DNA of 64,000 nt from NCBI RefSeq assembly GCF_050942215.1, contig NZ_CP192056.1:6076001-6140000 (forward strand), read 5' to 3'. A program made the translations under genes and the position numbers. This document shows, in pieces, positions 16,642-25,579 of the stretch; position 1 is the stretch's first letter; each line of letters starts with the position of its first letter. The notes beneath the pieces were generated by a model, which was not told where the DNA came from, searched no databases, and was given only the letters and a program-made list of their open reading frames with translations. This DNA is from Sphaerimonospora sp050942215. GTDB taxonomy: Bacteria; Actinomycetota; Actinomycetes; Streptosporangiales; Streptosporangiaceae.

Positions 16642-18083
16642 TCGCGGAAGTCGGGATCGGCAAGCTCATCGCCACCGGCGGCGGCCTGGTCTGTAGCATC
16701 GTCGTCATCGCCGGACTGAGCGGCGGAGCCAAGTACGCCCTCACCGCCGCCGACGCGACCAAGCTCCGGTCCGCCATCTGCGCCTACGCCACCTCGCCGG
16801 GTGCAGTACGGAAGGCGCCCGCCGCCCGCTTCGGGCTTTCGGCTGAGCAGATGGCGAACGCCCGGGAGATCGTGAACGTCGCCGCCGAGTTGAGGCTGCC
16901 CAAGCGGGCCGCCGAGATCGCCCTCGCGACCGCAATTCAGGAAAGCAGCCTTACCAATTTAACGAGGGGCGACAGCTCGTACGGCCTGTTCCAGCAGCAG
17001 CCGTCCCAAGGCTGGGGGACCAAGCGGCAGGTCACCGACCCTTCCCACGCAGCCCGGTCCTTCTACTCGCGCCTGATCGAGATCCCCGGCAGGGCGAGCA
17101 TGCCGCTCACCAAGGCCGCAGCTCTCGTCCAGCGCCCCCGCGAGGACCTGCGCGACGCGTACGCCAAACACGAACCGCTCGCCAAGGCGCTGGTCGCCCT
17201 GCTGTGGAGGGGAAAACCCGCCAAGCGAACGGCCGTGGACACGGCCACGAGCGATGACGTGCGGGTCAGGATCCAAGCCGCCGCCGGGCTCGGCGTTCCG
17301 CGTGACGCGGTCGTGGCCGGCCTCGCCGCCGACCTGGCCGACCAGGACTCAGGCGAGCAGCCCGACCCTGACGAGATCACAAAGCGCGCCGACGCCATCG
17401 TGACCACGGTCGCCGGACAGCTCTGCAAGGAACTGAAACCCAAGCTGAGCGATCCTGTCGACGAGACCTCCTCTGATGGAAGCGCGCCGGTCGTGCTCCC
17501 CTCCGGACGAGGTGCGATCGCTGTCAGAGCCGCGCTACGCATGATCGGCGTACGGTACTCCTTCTCTGGGGCTCCAGCCGGGGGTGCAGAGTTCATTCTC
17601 CGCGCTTGCGCAGCTCAACCGGCTGATAATGAGCAATCTAGATCTGCGACAGGCGAGCGATCACCCGCTGGGCGTGTCGGCTCGCGCTGCCGTGTGGTGG
17701 CGAACGTGGTGGGGTTCGCACTGGCTCAGACGGGCAAGCCGTATCGGTGGGGCGCGGCGGGACCGAGCTCCTTCGACTGCTCGGGGCTGGCGATGAAGGC
17801 GTACGCCGCCGCGGGGGTGCGGATTCCTCGGACCACCTTCGAGCAGTGGCCGTTCGGCGTCCGCGTTCCGGCCGGCCAGGAGCAGCCCGGCGATCTGGTG
17901 TTCTTCAACAGCGGACCGGGCAGTTCGCCGGGGCGGCCAGGCCATGTCGGGATCGTCGTCGGCGACGGCAAGATGGTCGAGGCCCGGTGCACTCGATGCG
18001 GGCCGATCACTGTCGCGTCCTACCGGAGCGGGCGACCGGTAGTTGGGTTCACTCGGCCGTGGGCGACTGCCTCGGCGAGGTGA
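16638..18083 (+). CDS. NlpC/P60 peptidoglycan hydrolase of conjugation operon
   Basis: A 481-residue secreted or membrane-anchored hydrolase that would open the wall for the T4SS. A hydrophobic N-terminal anchor (LIATGGGLVCSIVVIAGL) is followed by a lysozyme-like segment (AEIALATAIQESSLTNL, SYGLFQQQPSQGWG). The C-terminal NlpC/P60 domain has Cys in FDCSGLAMKAY (about 380), His in PGHVGIVVGDG (about 435) and PGDLVFFNSG. Residues about 300-345 look like a decayed repeat of the NlpC entry motif (GVRYSFSGAP) followed by low-similarity sequence. The GTG at 16638 overlaps the previous stop. Confidence 0.88.
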   Translation: MIAEVGIGKLIATGGGLVCSIVVIAGLSGGAKYALTAADATKLRSAICAYATSPGAVRKAPAARFGLSAEQMANAREIVNVAAELRLPKRAAEIALATAIQESSLTNLTRGDSSYGLFQQQPSQGWGTKRQVTDPSHAARSFYSRLIEIPGRASMPLTKAAALVQRPREDLRDAYAKHEPLAKALVALLWRGKPAKRTAVDTATSDDVRVRIQAAAGLGVPRDAVVAGLAADLADQDSGEQPDPDEITKRADAIVTTVAGQLCKELKPKLSDPVDETSSDGSAPVVLPSGRGAIAVRAALRMIGVRYSFSGAPAGGAEFILRACAAQPADNEQSRSATGERSPAGRVGSRCRVVANVVGFALAQTGKPYRWGAAGPSSFDCSGLAMKAYAAAGVRIPRTTFEQWPFGVRVPAGQEQPGDLVFFNSGPGSSPGRPGHVGIVVGDGKMVEARCTRCGPITVASYRSGRPVVGFTRPWATASAR

Positions 18084-18261
18084 ACAGCGCACATCAGTGG
18101 TACAAGCAAGGCGCGGTGCCGATAGAGGAAGATGCGGTCCATCCCGTCGTACGCCGTAGTCATACGACCCGTTGATGAAACCTCTGACCACGGAAGATCG
18201 CACATAGCTATACTTTGCTCTCGCTGAGTAGGCAGCAGCAGTTCATTCGAGCACCTGGTGC

Positions 18262-18891
18262 ATGGGGGACATCGCGTTGACGATCGGCGTTGCTCTGGGA
18301 ACCGCCGCCATCGGGCTCCTCACCGGGCGAATCGTCCGGATCATCGCCGCTCGCTTCTGCCCGCAGCCGGGCTTTCCGTACGCAACGGAAATCACCACTG
18401 CGGCAGTGTTCGGGCTTCTCGGCTGGAAAATCGGACTTGATCACCTCCTCCCGGCGTACCTCTACGCAGCCAGCACCGGAGTCGCGCTCAGCCTGATCGA
18501 CCTGAGGACTCGACGGCTGCCGGACGCGCTCACCATGCCCTCGTACGTCACCCTCCTGACGCTCGTGGCCATCGGCGCGATAACCAGCAAGGAGGGGCGC
18601 TTCCTCGTTGGAATGCTCCTCGGCACGCTCGCCGCCTTTCTCCTCTACTGGGGCTTCCACAGGATCAACACCGCCCTCGGGGCCGGGGACGTCAAGGCGT
18701 CCGGCTTGGTCGGCGGCGTCCTCGGCACCTTGGGCGTAAACGCCTGGATCCTCGGCAGCGGCGTCGGCCTCGTACTGGCAGCCCTGTACGCGGTGGTCAT
18801 GCTGGTTAGCGGCAAGGGCACCCGCTCCACGCTCATGCCGTACGGACCGTTCATGTTCGCCGGTTGCCTCGTAGGCATCCTCACAGCGTAG
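18262..18891 (+). CDS. A24-type prepilin peptidase
   Basis: A 209-residue membrane aspartic protease of the TadV/CpaA/PilD family. The two catalytic aspartates are visible in LIDLRTRRLPDALT (about residue 76) and GAGDVKASG (about 136), with six or so hydrophobic helices. It lacks the N-terminal methylase domain of full PilD, as usual in actinobacteria. The ATG at 18262 follows a GGTGC stretch weakly. It lies downstream of the T4SS operon after a 178-base gap and might process the pilin-like protein at the operon start, although no type IV prepilin signal is obvious there. Confidence 0.88.
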   Translation: MGDIALTIGVALGTAAIGLLTGRIVRIIAARFCPQPGFPYATEITTAAVFGLLGWKIGLDHLLPAYLYAASTGVALSLIDLRTRRLPDALTMPSYVTLLTLVAIGAITSKEGRFLVGMLLGTLAAFLLYWGFHRINTALGAGDVKASGLVGGVLGTLGVNAWILGSGVGLVLAALYAVVMLVSGKGTRSTLMPYGPFMFAGCLVGILTA

Positions 18892-18979
18892 AGCGCCGAA
18901 AGCTCTCCATCACTGGCGCAGGGCACTAGGCTGGACGCGACCGATCTCATTTCTCTTTCGCAAAGAGTGGAACCGGTCA

Positions 18980-19009
18980 GGGGCCGTTCCCTCTCGGGGG
19001 ATCGGCCCC
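18980..19009. terminator. Hairpin between convergent genes
   Basis: GGGGCCG at 18980-18986 pairs with CGGCCCC at 19003-19009, with an inner TCCC/GGGA extension after a single mismatch. It lies 88 bases after the prepilin peptidase and just before the end of the opposing gene, so it can end transcription from either side. Confidence 0.6.
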
Positions 19010-19010
19010 G

Positions 19011-19493
19011 CTAATCGTTGAGGAGTTCCTTCAGCAGGGTGAACCCGGGCATGGTCTCTCTCGGCCGTATGCCGACCTCGAACATCTCCGGATCTTCGAA
19101 GACCGGTTCGCCGCTGGGGCGGCGCGCATAGGCCACGCGGCCGTAGTCGACTCCGTCACCCCGGTCGAAACTCATCCACGTGATGGCCTCCTGCTCCCCA
19201 TCGCGTAGAGGATGGTTCGAGACAGCGCGAGTGGCTATGGTGCTCGGCGGCTTGAAGATCCAGACCTGTGGCACAGCCAAGACCCATCGAGCTGCACCGA
19301 CCTCCAGTGCCTTCGTGGCGGCCCTGTGTTCGAACGCGGCGGCTGTCTCTCGATCGCGCAGGTAGTCGTAGTCGCTGAGGACGAGGCGGCGCTCTCCTTC
19401 CAGCATGACGATCGCGGGGCAGTCGCGAGCGACAATGCTCTTCTCCAGCCGTTCGATCACGTCGAAGAGCAGATTCGCTGTCTCGGCGTTCAC
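19011..19493 (-). CDS. Hypothetical protein
   Basis: A 160-residue unrecognised soluble protein. It has a GTG start at 19493 with GAGAGGAG about 8 bases upstream. Visible features are an acidic helical N-terminus (ANLLFDVIERLEKSIVARD), EGERRLVLSDYDYL and a C-terminal RETMPGFTLLKELLND. No membrane segment or metal-binding cluster is seen. It has its own ribosome site and converges with the prepilin peptidase. Its function is unknown. Confidence 0.65.
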   Translation of the reverse strand: MNAETANLLFDVIERLEKSIVARDCPAIVMLEGERRLVLSDYDYLRDRETAAAFEHRAATKALEVGAARWVLAVPQVWIFKPPSTIATRAVSNHPLRDGEQEAITWMSFDRGDGVDYGRVAYARRPSGEPVFEDPEMFEVGIRPRETMPGFTLLKELLND

Positions 19494-19843
19494 CCCGTTT
19501 CTCCTCTCCGCTTTACAGGTAGGCCATCGCCAAAGTCACCCTATGGCTCACCGCCTGACTATCGACGGATCTACGGGAATGACCAAGTCCCCATGAGAGT
19601 GCACGAGGAAGTGCCGCCGGTACGGCCACCGCGGCACTGTCGCCGGCTGGTGTATCGGGCAAAGCCTCGCCAGCCGGGCGCGTGGTAAACGGCACCTCCA
19701 GGTCAACCGCGGCATCCCCTCTATCAGGGGAAACCGTGACACGCCGTATTTCGTGATCGCCGACCCCGGGATTCACGGGCGCAGACACTATTGATCATGC
19801 AAAGATGTATGGCCATCCAGCCATGAGTTAGGACATTCTACGC
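19494..19843. other. Intergenic region, no convincing gene
   Basis: This 350-base stretch separates divergent genes. A 31-codon frame at 19593-19688 (MRVHEEVPPVRPPRH...) has no good ribosome site and I do not call it. No clear hairpin or repeat was seen. Promoters of both flanking genes are expected here. Confidence 0.4.
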
Positions 19844-20815
19844 ATGATGCGATCAGCTGCAGTGTCCGGTGTCGCCGTTCTGGCCTGCGCCCTGCTTGCT
19901 CCCACTCCGGCGAATGCGGCCATAGGCGATCCGGTGGCTGCGGTACGGCGACTCCTGGCCGCCCAGCTCACCGCCAAGGTGACCGAGGTGGGAAACGTCA
20001 GTCTGAGTTCGCGCATGCGGGTGGTCAACCACACAGCCAAGTCGTTCCAGTACACCTTCAAGCGCGCAGGGTCGATCCAGCTTGGACGGAAGGGGGTGGT
20101 CGCATCCGACCTCAGCAGGCGCCTGCACTTCGAGCGTCGGGACTCCGCGGACATCCTGAAGGACGATGCGGCCAATGGCGACCCGGTGGCCAAGAGTCTC
20201 CTTGCCCAGACCCGACCGCACCGTTCCGTGAGTGTGAACGGCAGGCTCTACACCACCGGATCTCTGTATGCGCCTGCGTTGCCAGAGGGGAAGACCTGGG
20301 CCCTACGTGGCGCGGTCGCGAGCGGCGGCGCCTTCACCGATCAGGTCGTCAACATCTTCGAGCCGAAGACCCTGAAGACTCTGCTTTCTGACACCTACTT
20401 CAAGAAGCTCATCCCTGGCCACCGGGACAGCGCCGGTCGGGAACACAAGAACGTGATGCTCTACAAGGGGAAGATCACCTTCGCCGACCTGTACGCCGTC
20501 TCACCCACCTTCCAGGCACTTGCCGGTCAACAGCCCGACGCCACCCTCGCTCCTGCTTTCGTATGGTGGTGGCTGTGGACTGACAAGAACGGCAAGCCTT
20601 TGCGATTCGCATCGACCTGGGACACCTGGGTTTCTGGCAAAGTCCACCAGCCGCCGCGCGCTAGAGGCTCGGCTATGACCGACTACCTCACCTGGCGACC
20701 TCGCATCACGATCAAGATGCCCAAGTCGTCGCTCGTGGCCAGAGTCAAGGGTCCAGCTAACAGCTTGCCTGAATTCGACGACGCCATGGAGGCGATCCGC
20801 GACCGGCGGCCGTAA
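19844..20815 (+). CDS. Secreted hypothetical protein
   Basis: A 323-residue exported protein. It has a typical signal peptide (MMRSAAVSGVAVLACALLA, then PTPANAA with cleavage near residue 26) and no lipobox cysteine. The mature part has beta-rich segments such as NVSLSSRMRVVN, SFQYTFKRAGSIQL and an aromatic AFVWWWLWTDKNGKPLRFAST. Curved-sheet envelope proteins of the LppX/LolA type look like this, but I cannot assign the family. It is probably extracytoplasmic, and whether it is element cargo or an envelope adaptation is unknown. Confidence 0.7.
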   Translation: MMRSAAVSGVAVLACALLAPTPANAAIGDPVAAVRRLLAAQLTAKVTEVGNVSLSSRMRVVNHTAKSFQYTFKRAGSIQLGRKGVVASDLSRRLHFERRDSADILKDDAANGDPVAKSLLAQTRPHRSVSVNGRLYTTGSLYAPALPEGKTWALRGAVASGGAFTDQVVNIFEPKTLKTLLSDTYFKKLIPGHRDSAGREHKNVMLYKGKITFADLYAVSPTFQALAGQQPDATLAPAFVWWWLWTDKNGKPLRFASTWDTWVSGKVHQPPRARGSAMTDYLTWRPRITIKMPKSSLVARVKGPANSLPEFDDAMEAIRDRRP

Positions 20816-20915
20816 TCGTGAGGCGGCGGCGAACGCGATGCCACTCACCGCCGGGAAACACGGGCCGATTCCTCTAGCCAGCCGTCCGTCCGCCAGGGCG
20901 AGCCCCGCCACCATG

Positions 20916-20940
20916 ATGGACACCGTTGGCGAAGTAGATC
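20916..20940 (+). repeat. 25-bp inverted repeat, left copy
   Basis: ATGGACACCGTTGGCGAAGT and the next five bases recur exactly as the reverse complement at 21427-21451, 486 bases away, flanking the PASTA-like gene. Sequence before the repeat is also related (AGGGCG-GCCC pattern). Both copies begin with an ATG reading M-D-T-V-G-E-V-D. Confidence 0.85.
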
Positions 20941-21033
20941 GAGCAGAAACGGCTCCGTGATCGCGGGGCCTGTCCGTTCGCGCCAATGCCGAACCGTGGT
21001 TGCTGGACGTACCATTGGATGCGGTGACGACGC

Positions 21034-21327
21034 TTGAGTGACAGCGTGATCGTTCCGGACTTCTGCGGCCAGCAAGCCTTGAACGCCTGGCTGGCCGGTC
21101 ACGATGCCGGCGTGCTCCTCCAGGGGCCTGATCCAGATAGCCCGCAGCCGATCATGGACGGGATTGTGGTAGCGCAGCAACCGTTACCGGGCACGCTCGT
21201 GAGCAAGTGGGCGCCTGTGACTGTATGGGTGCGTCACCATCCTGGCGATGGCAGCGGCGTCCGGGAACCGCGTGGACCTGTGCTGCCCCTTAGAACGCTG
21301 AGCGCTGAGAAAGATCTCGACAGCTAG
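21034..21327 (+). CDS. Small PASTA-like domain protein
   Basis: A 97-residue protein that looks like one PASTA unit: IVPDFCGQQALNAWLAGHD, then IVVAQQPLPGTLVSKWAPVTVWV. The start is uncertain: TTG at 21034 gives the full domain, and GTG at 21043 would also do. There is no membrane anchor or signal peptide, which is odd because PASTA units usually sit on extracytoplasmic kinase or PBP regions. A perfect 25-bp inverted repeat flanks it on both sides. Confidence 0.55.
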   Translation: MSDSVIVPDFCGQQALNAWLAGHDAGVLLQGPDPDSPQPIMDGIVVAQQPLPGTLVSKWAPVTVWVRHHPGDGSGVREPRGPVLPLRTLSAEKDLDS

Positions 21328-21426
21328 AGCCGCCGCACGCTCATTAGCGGCGGCTCATCACGCTGCAGGCAGCAGGGCGGCGAAGTGCGATGTGCGGGTC
21401 GCAGCCAGGTGGGGCCGCTGCTTTTT

Positions 21427-21451
21427 GATCTACTTCGCCAACGGTGTCCAT
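21427..21451 (-). repeat. 25-bp inverted repeat, right copy
   Basis: Exact reverse complement of 20916-20940. On the minus strand it opens a 35-codon frame (MDTVGEVDQKAAAPPG...) ending at 21344 with GAGAAGGG upstream. The left copy opens a related 15-codon frame (MDTVGEVDRAETAP) on the plus strand. Confidence 0.85.
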
Positions 21452-21479
21452 GATGTAAGCGGGCCGCCCTTCTCGTGGG

Positions 21480-22448
21480 TCATGCCATGACAGTGAGTGG
21501 GCGGTCGAGCACCTGGGACAGGGTGACCAGGGTGCCTTGGTCCAGGTCGTCGATGCCGCCGGTGACAGCGCGGAGCATGTTGCGTTCGGCTCGCTCGGCA
21601 CCGCGTACGTTCTGCTCGTGATGCGTGAACGTGTTCACCGCTTGCACGACGCCCCAGGCGGTGCCGCTCCAGGGTGCTACCCGGTGGTCGTGGTCCCAGA
21701 GCTTGGTCAGGGTGTCGCGCTTGTGCTCGGCCATGGTGCGGCTGCGGCCTCGCTCGTCGGGCATCGGAATGTGGGCGTCCAGGAACTTCTGCCACTGCCG
21801 CCGGGTGACCTCGACCTGGCACAGGTCGCGTACGGCCGTGGAGAACTCATCGGCCAGCGCGTACACGATGTTCAGCGCGTCGCGGGCTTCGGCGAGCCTG
21901 AGCCGTGAGTGACGCGAGTGCTTGATCTTGACCTGCTGTCCGCGTTCGGCGAGACCGGCGGCCATCGTGTTGTCGCACACGATGCTGGTCACCGCCCGCT
22001 TGAACGTGGTGGCCAACGATCCGTCGAAGGAGGTAGCGCCGAACAGGTGCGGGCGGAACTCGACGCCCTCGGGCGTGACCACGTTCTCGGGAACCTCAAC
22101 CGACACCCAGGCGACCGCCCCGTTCTTCAGCAGCCCGGCCGAGCCGATCGACAGGTCGGAGTCCAGGAGCCGGGAGATGGTATTGATCAGCCATTCGACG
22201 TAGGGATGCGGCTCGTACCCGTCGGAGAAGATGCCCATGACGTGGCCGTTGTCGCTCCGCACGATCGCCTGCCTGCCGGGCACCTGGGCGAGCCCGCCGC
22301 GCGGGTCCTCCACGTAGACCGGGCTGGACAACGCCTCCCAGTCGAACAGGCGACGCTTGACGTGCTCGACGGGGATCGGGCCGGAGTAGCGGTTGGTTTC
22401 CTCTCCTTGCATGCTGGCACGGTAGTGCCAGGCGGTGCCGCGCTTGTC
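21480..22448 (-). pseudogene. DUF932 phage/plasmid-like protein, 3' part of split gene
   Basis: The bulk (322 residues) of a DUF932 protein: DKRGTAWHYRASMQGEETN, GPIPVEHVKRRLFDWEA, HPYVEWLINTISRLL, VCDNTMAAGL and a C-terminal MLRAVTGGIDDLDQGTL. The family normally begins with about 18 residues ending LIGFT before this KRG motif. Those residues are found 4.4 kb away at 26891-26944 on the same strand, so the gene has been cut by the intervening element. The fragment could still be translated from ATG at 22412 (MQGEETNRYSG), but that start has no clear ribosome site. DUF932 proteins are common on actinobacterial conjugative elements and their role is unknown. Confidence 0.85.
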
Positions 22449-22551
22449 TTGTCTGCACCAAGAACGTCGGTCGGCTCCCGCTCGTGTGACGTGAGAAGCG
22501 GGTGCTTGAAATGGGTGCCTTCCGTCGGCTTCGACGAGTACGGTCCCCAGC

Positions 22552-23010
22552 ATGCTTCGTGTGGTGTTGGACTCGAACGCTGTCGACCCGCTGATCGACA
22601 TGCTTGGAGCGGCCGAGAGTGTGCGTTCGGCGATCGATCGGGGCGAGCTGAAAGTCCTCTATACCCATGTCACGATTGACGAGCTGGCGACGACGCCCGA
22701 TCTTGATCGCCGCCAGCGGCTGATCCTCGTACTCGCTGAGATTGGAACGCTGGTTCCTGCTGGAGCGTTCGTCCTCGGCTATTCGCGTCTTGGTCACGGT
22801 CGGTTGATGGCCGACGAGGACGTGCCGACCTTCCAAGCGCTGACTTCGGGGAGTGTCGATCATAGCCGTGACGCCTTGATCGCCTTCACTGCTCGTGTTG
22901 AGGGCTGCGCTTTGGTGACCAATGAGAAGCGCTTGGCGGCGCGAGCGCGCGAGCAGGGAATCGAGGTGTTGACTAGTCAGCAACTGCTGCGCGCCATCGG
23001 CTTTGAGTGA
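22552..23010 (+). CDS. PIN-domain protein (VapC-like ribonuclease)
   Basis: A 152-residue PIN-fold protein. Acidic metal-site residues are in place: VVLDSNAVD (Asp near 7), TIDELATTPD (Glu near 43), DHSRDALIAFTA (Asp near 107) and VTNEKRL (the usual TND/E position). PIN proteins of this size are mostly RNases of toxin-antitoxin pairs. No antitoxin-sized gene is adjacent, so it may be a solitary toxin, a maturase-like nuclease, or element cargo replacing TnpC. It converges on the recombinase genes. The start ATG lies about 100 bases inside the element end. Confidence 0.8.
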   Translation: MLRVVLDSNAVDPLIDMLGAAESVRSAIDRGELKVLYTHVTIDELATTPDLDRRQRLILVLAEIGTLVPAGAFVLGYSRLGHGRLMADEDVPTFQALTSGSVDHSRDALIAFTARVEGCALVTNEKRLAARAREQGIEVLTSQQLLRAIGFE

Positions 23011-23038
23011 GCGCGTGGATCAGCCACTGCCGGTCTGA

Positions 23039-25579
23039 TCATGCGGGTTCACCTGTGATAGTGCGCCCGGCGATGCTGGGGAAGCTGGGCATGCCGAGGG
23101 ATACGAGGGTCGTACTGCGGCGGGTGGAGATCTCGTCCATCTGGGCAAGCTTGTGCTGAGCGGCGGCAAGGCTGACCTTCAGCCCGTCGACTTCACCGGT
23201 CCAGCCGTGGCGTTCGGCCTCGGCGATGCGGTCGGTGAGGTTGACGCAGATGTCGGCGAGCCGGGGACGCTGGGCGGGGTCGGGGCGCAGGAGCGGGCAG
23301 CGGATGCAGGTATGTTCGTGGATGCAGGGTGTGTCATAGGAGCGGCCGCAGGTGCCCAGGGAGAGCTTGCGCCGCTGGAAGTGGCCGAGGAACTCCTCCC
23401 ATTCCTCGTCGGTCGGCGTGCGGTACTCCTGTGACGGGCGCAGTGCTCGCCTTCGGGTGATGAAGGCACGGTGTCCGTTGATGACCTCTTCGGGGTAGAC
23501 GGCCTTGTAGCCCATGGTGGTGTTGATGTCGCGGTGACCGGCCACGAGTTGGGCGATGTGCGGTGGCATCCCGTGCATCACCGCGTCGGTGACGAAGATT
23601 CTGCGGAAGTCGTGGAAGGTGAAGCGCAGCGGGCGACCGCTGGCGTCGCTGAGAGCGCAGGCGTGCAGGGCGTGGTTGAGGAAGTTCCGTAGCGAGGTGA
23701 CCGACAGGGGCCGATCTTCCAGCCGGACGCGCCATTGGAACAGCAACGGCATGGGTGGGTTGTAGCGGCGTTCGTGCCGGTCGTAGGAGGTCACCAAGGG
23801 CACCGCGCCGGTGGGTTGCCGGATCCTGCACATGATCACGCTGAGGACGTCGGCGAGTTCGGGGCTGATCACCAGCAGGCGTTCGGCGTCGGTCTTGGAA
23901 GGGGCGATCTGCAGCAGCGGGATCAGTTCGCCGGTGCTGGGCAACCGGTACTGGATGAGACTGTGATGGGACAGTTCGGTCAGCTCTTCCAGGCGGATGC
24001 CGGTGTGACGCAGCACTTCGACGGTGGCCCAGGCCCAAAACGCGCGGTGCTCTTCGTGGGTCAGGTCGCGGCGCGTGCCGGTCTGCGGGTCTTCGCCCCA
24101 GACCTTGGCGGCGCTGTCGGCCTTCATGATCGGGCGGCTCCAGATCATGCCGTCGATCGTGAAGGTCTGCCCGGGTGGTGTGGCCCGGGCGAGGTTCAGC
24201 CGATCGGCGGCGGCTTTGCGTTCGCGCTCCACGTAGGCGGCCACGAGCGGTAGGACGGGCAGCCGTTCCCGGGTGCGCTGGTCCATGCGCGACTTGCGCT
24301 GGGTGCGTTCTTTCTTCTGGGACACCTCGGCTGCGCTGATCGGGCATCGCGTCACCCACGGCGCCCAGCGGGCGGGATCGTCTTCGGCCCACTCGGCCAG
24401 GTCGAGATAGAAGGCCCGGACGACGGCCAGAATGTTGCGCCCGTCCAGCCGCGCCGTCGTAGCCTGCGTGGTCTGCCCGTCGAGGGCGCGGGTCGTGACG
24501 GTCTTGGTCATGACACGCTGCTTCCACGCGGCGGCCACCTCGCGAGACAACCGGAGGGAATCGATGCCGGGAACATGCGCCTCAAGATCGCCCCAGAACA
24601 GTTTGCCCAGCATCCACGCCAGCCGATCCAAGCTCGCGAAGTCGGTGGACAGCTGCCGTTCCCGCAGGTAATCCACCAACAGGTCACGGATCGGCCGGCG
24701 CTGGAGCCGGTAGCGGTCGATGAGCTCCTCGCAGGTGCGCTGGCCGCGGCTGCGCAGCACGCGCAAGGCGGTGGGCGCATGGTCGGGGAAGACGCCGAGA
24801 CCACGTATCAGTTGGTAGAAGAACGGGCTGTGCGCGTGCCCGTCGCGTGGGTCGCAGACCGTGGCCGCGATGCGGAGCACCTCAACGCAGTCGCCGACGG
24901 TGATCTCGGCGACCTGGCCGCCCTTGGCCGCCATGATGACCGCGATCCGCGCCAGTGCCGTGTTCGACCGTTGCGGCCCGGCGTTGCCCTGCCGGGACAG
25001 CTCGGCTAGCGTCGTGAACGCCGCCGTGTCGCCGCGGGTGCGGGCCATCTCCGCGGCGAGGTTGCGGCCCCGGATCCGCGGTGAGGTCGCCAGCAGCCAG
25101 GCCAGACTCGGTCGGATCGCATCAGCGCAGATCAACTGGAGCAGCCCGACACCGAGTCGGGCCAAGCTCCGGTCCCCCTCACCGGCCGCCGCGGGGAGGG
25201 CGCCTCGCCAGCGGGCGGGAAGATTTCTCCAGTCGCGTTCGGACTCGGCTCCGCTGGCCAGCCACCGCTCCTGCCAGGTCTCACCAGGCTGGTCCTGCAG
25301 CCAGTTGACGACCGCGACCAGCCCGAGCCTGCGCTGAACCTGACTTCCGGGGTGCTCCAACGCGAACGGCGGCACCAGCAGCCGGCGCAACAGATGCTCG
25401 CGATCAACGCACGTGCGCGGCCACGATACCGGGACCTCCCGGGCCGGGAAGCACTCGTGCAGCGCAATCCCCTCGGCGGCACCACCATCCGGCGCGGCGG
25501 ATTCCGCGGCATGCTCACCGTCGTCGCCATGCCCACCGCTCCGTACTACCGGCCATGCGCGCCCGATTTTCGCTGTCAT
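23039..25579 (-). CDS. Large tyrosine recombinase (TnpB-like)
   Basis: An 846-residue site-specific recombinase. The catalytic set in the C-terminal third is HTGIRLEELTEL (Arg), FTFHDFRRIF (His-x-x-Arg), VAGHRDINTTMGY (His) and Tyr in TMGYKAVY. After the catalytic domain a Cys/His cluster (CGRSYDTPCIHEHTCIRCPL) suggests zinc binding. A long N-terminal region of about 450 residues probably binds DNA or the partner recombinase. Its ATG overlaps the stop of the smaller recombinase (ATGA), implying co-translation. The size and order match TnpB of Tn554-like transposons. Confidence 0.88.
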   Translation of the reverse strand: MTAKIGRAWPVVRSGGHGDDGEHAAESAAPDGGAAEGIALHECFPAREVPVSWPRTCVDREHLLRRLLVPPFALEHPGSQVQRRLGLVAVVNWLQDQPGETWQERWLASGAESERDWRNLPARWRGALPAAAGEGDRSLARLGVGLLQLICADAIRPSLAWLLATSPRIRGRNLAAEMARTRGDTAAFTTLAELSRQGNAGPQRSNTALARIAVIMAAKGGQVAEITVGDCVEVLRIAATVCDPRDGHAHSPFFYQLIRGLGVFPDHAPTALRVLRSRGQRTCEELIDRYRLQRRPIRDLLVDYLRERQLSTDFASLDRLAWMLGKLFWGDLEAHVPGIDSLRLSREVAAAWKQRVMTKTVTTRALDGQTTQATTARLDGRNILAVVRAFYLDLAEWAEDDPARWAPWVTRCPISAAEVSQKKERTQRKSRMDQRTRERLPVLPLVAAYVERERKAAADRLNLARATPPGQTFTIDGMIWSRPIMKADSAAKVWGEDPQTGTRRDLTHEEHRAFWAWATVEVLRHTGIRLEELTELSHHSLIQYRLPSTGELIPLLQIAPSKTDAERLLVISPELADVLSVIMCRIRQPTGAVPLVTSYDRHERRYNPPMPLLFQWRVRLEDRPLSVTSLRNFLNHALHACALSDASGRPLRFTFHDFRRIFVTDAVMHGMPPHIAQLVAGHRDINTTMGYKAVYPEEVINGHRAFITRRRALRPSQEYRTPTDEEWEEFLGHFQRRKLSLGTCGRSYDTPCIHEHTCIRCPLLRPDPAQRPRLADICVNLTDRIAEAERHGWTGEVDGLKVSLAAAQHKLAQMDEISTRRSTTLVSLGMPSFPSIAGRTITGEPA

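Noticed and set aside
19593..19688. 31-codon plus-strand frame MRVHEEVPPVRPPRH...
   Set aside because: No ribosome site or recognisable family; too short to support alone.
22449..22601. Longer N-terminus for the DUF932 fragment
   Set aside because: The residues are unlike the family and come from the inserted element; the true N-terminus is at 26944.
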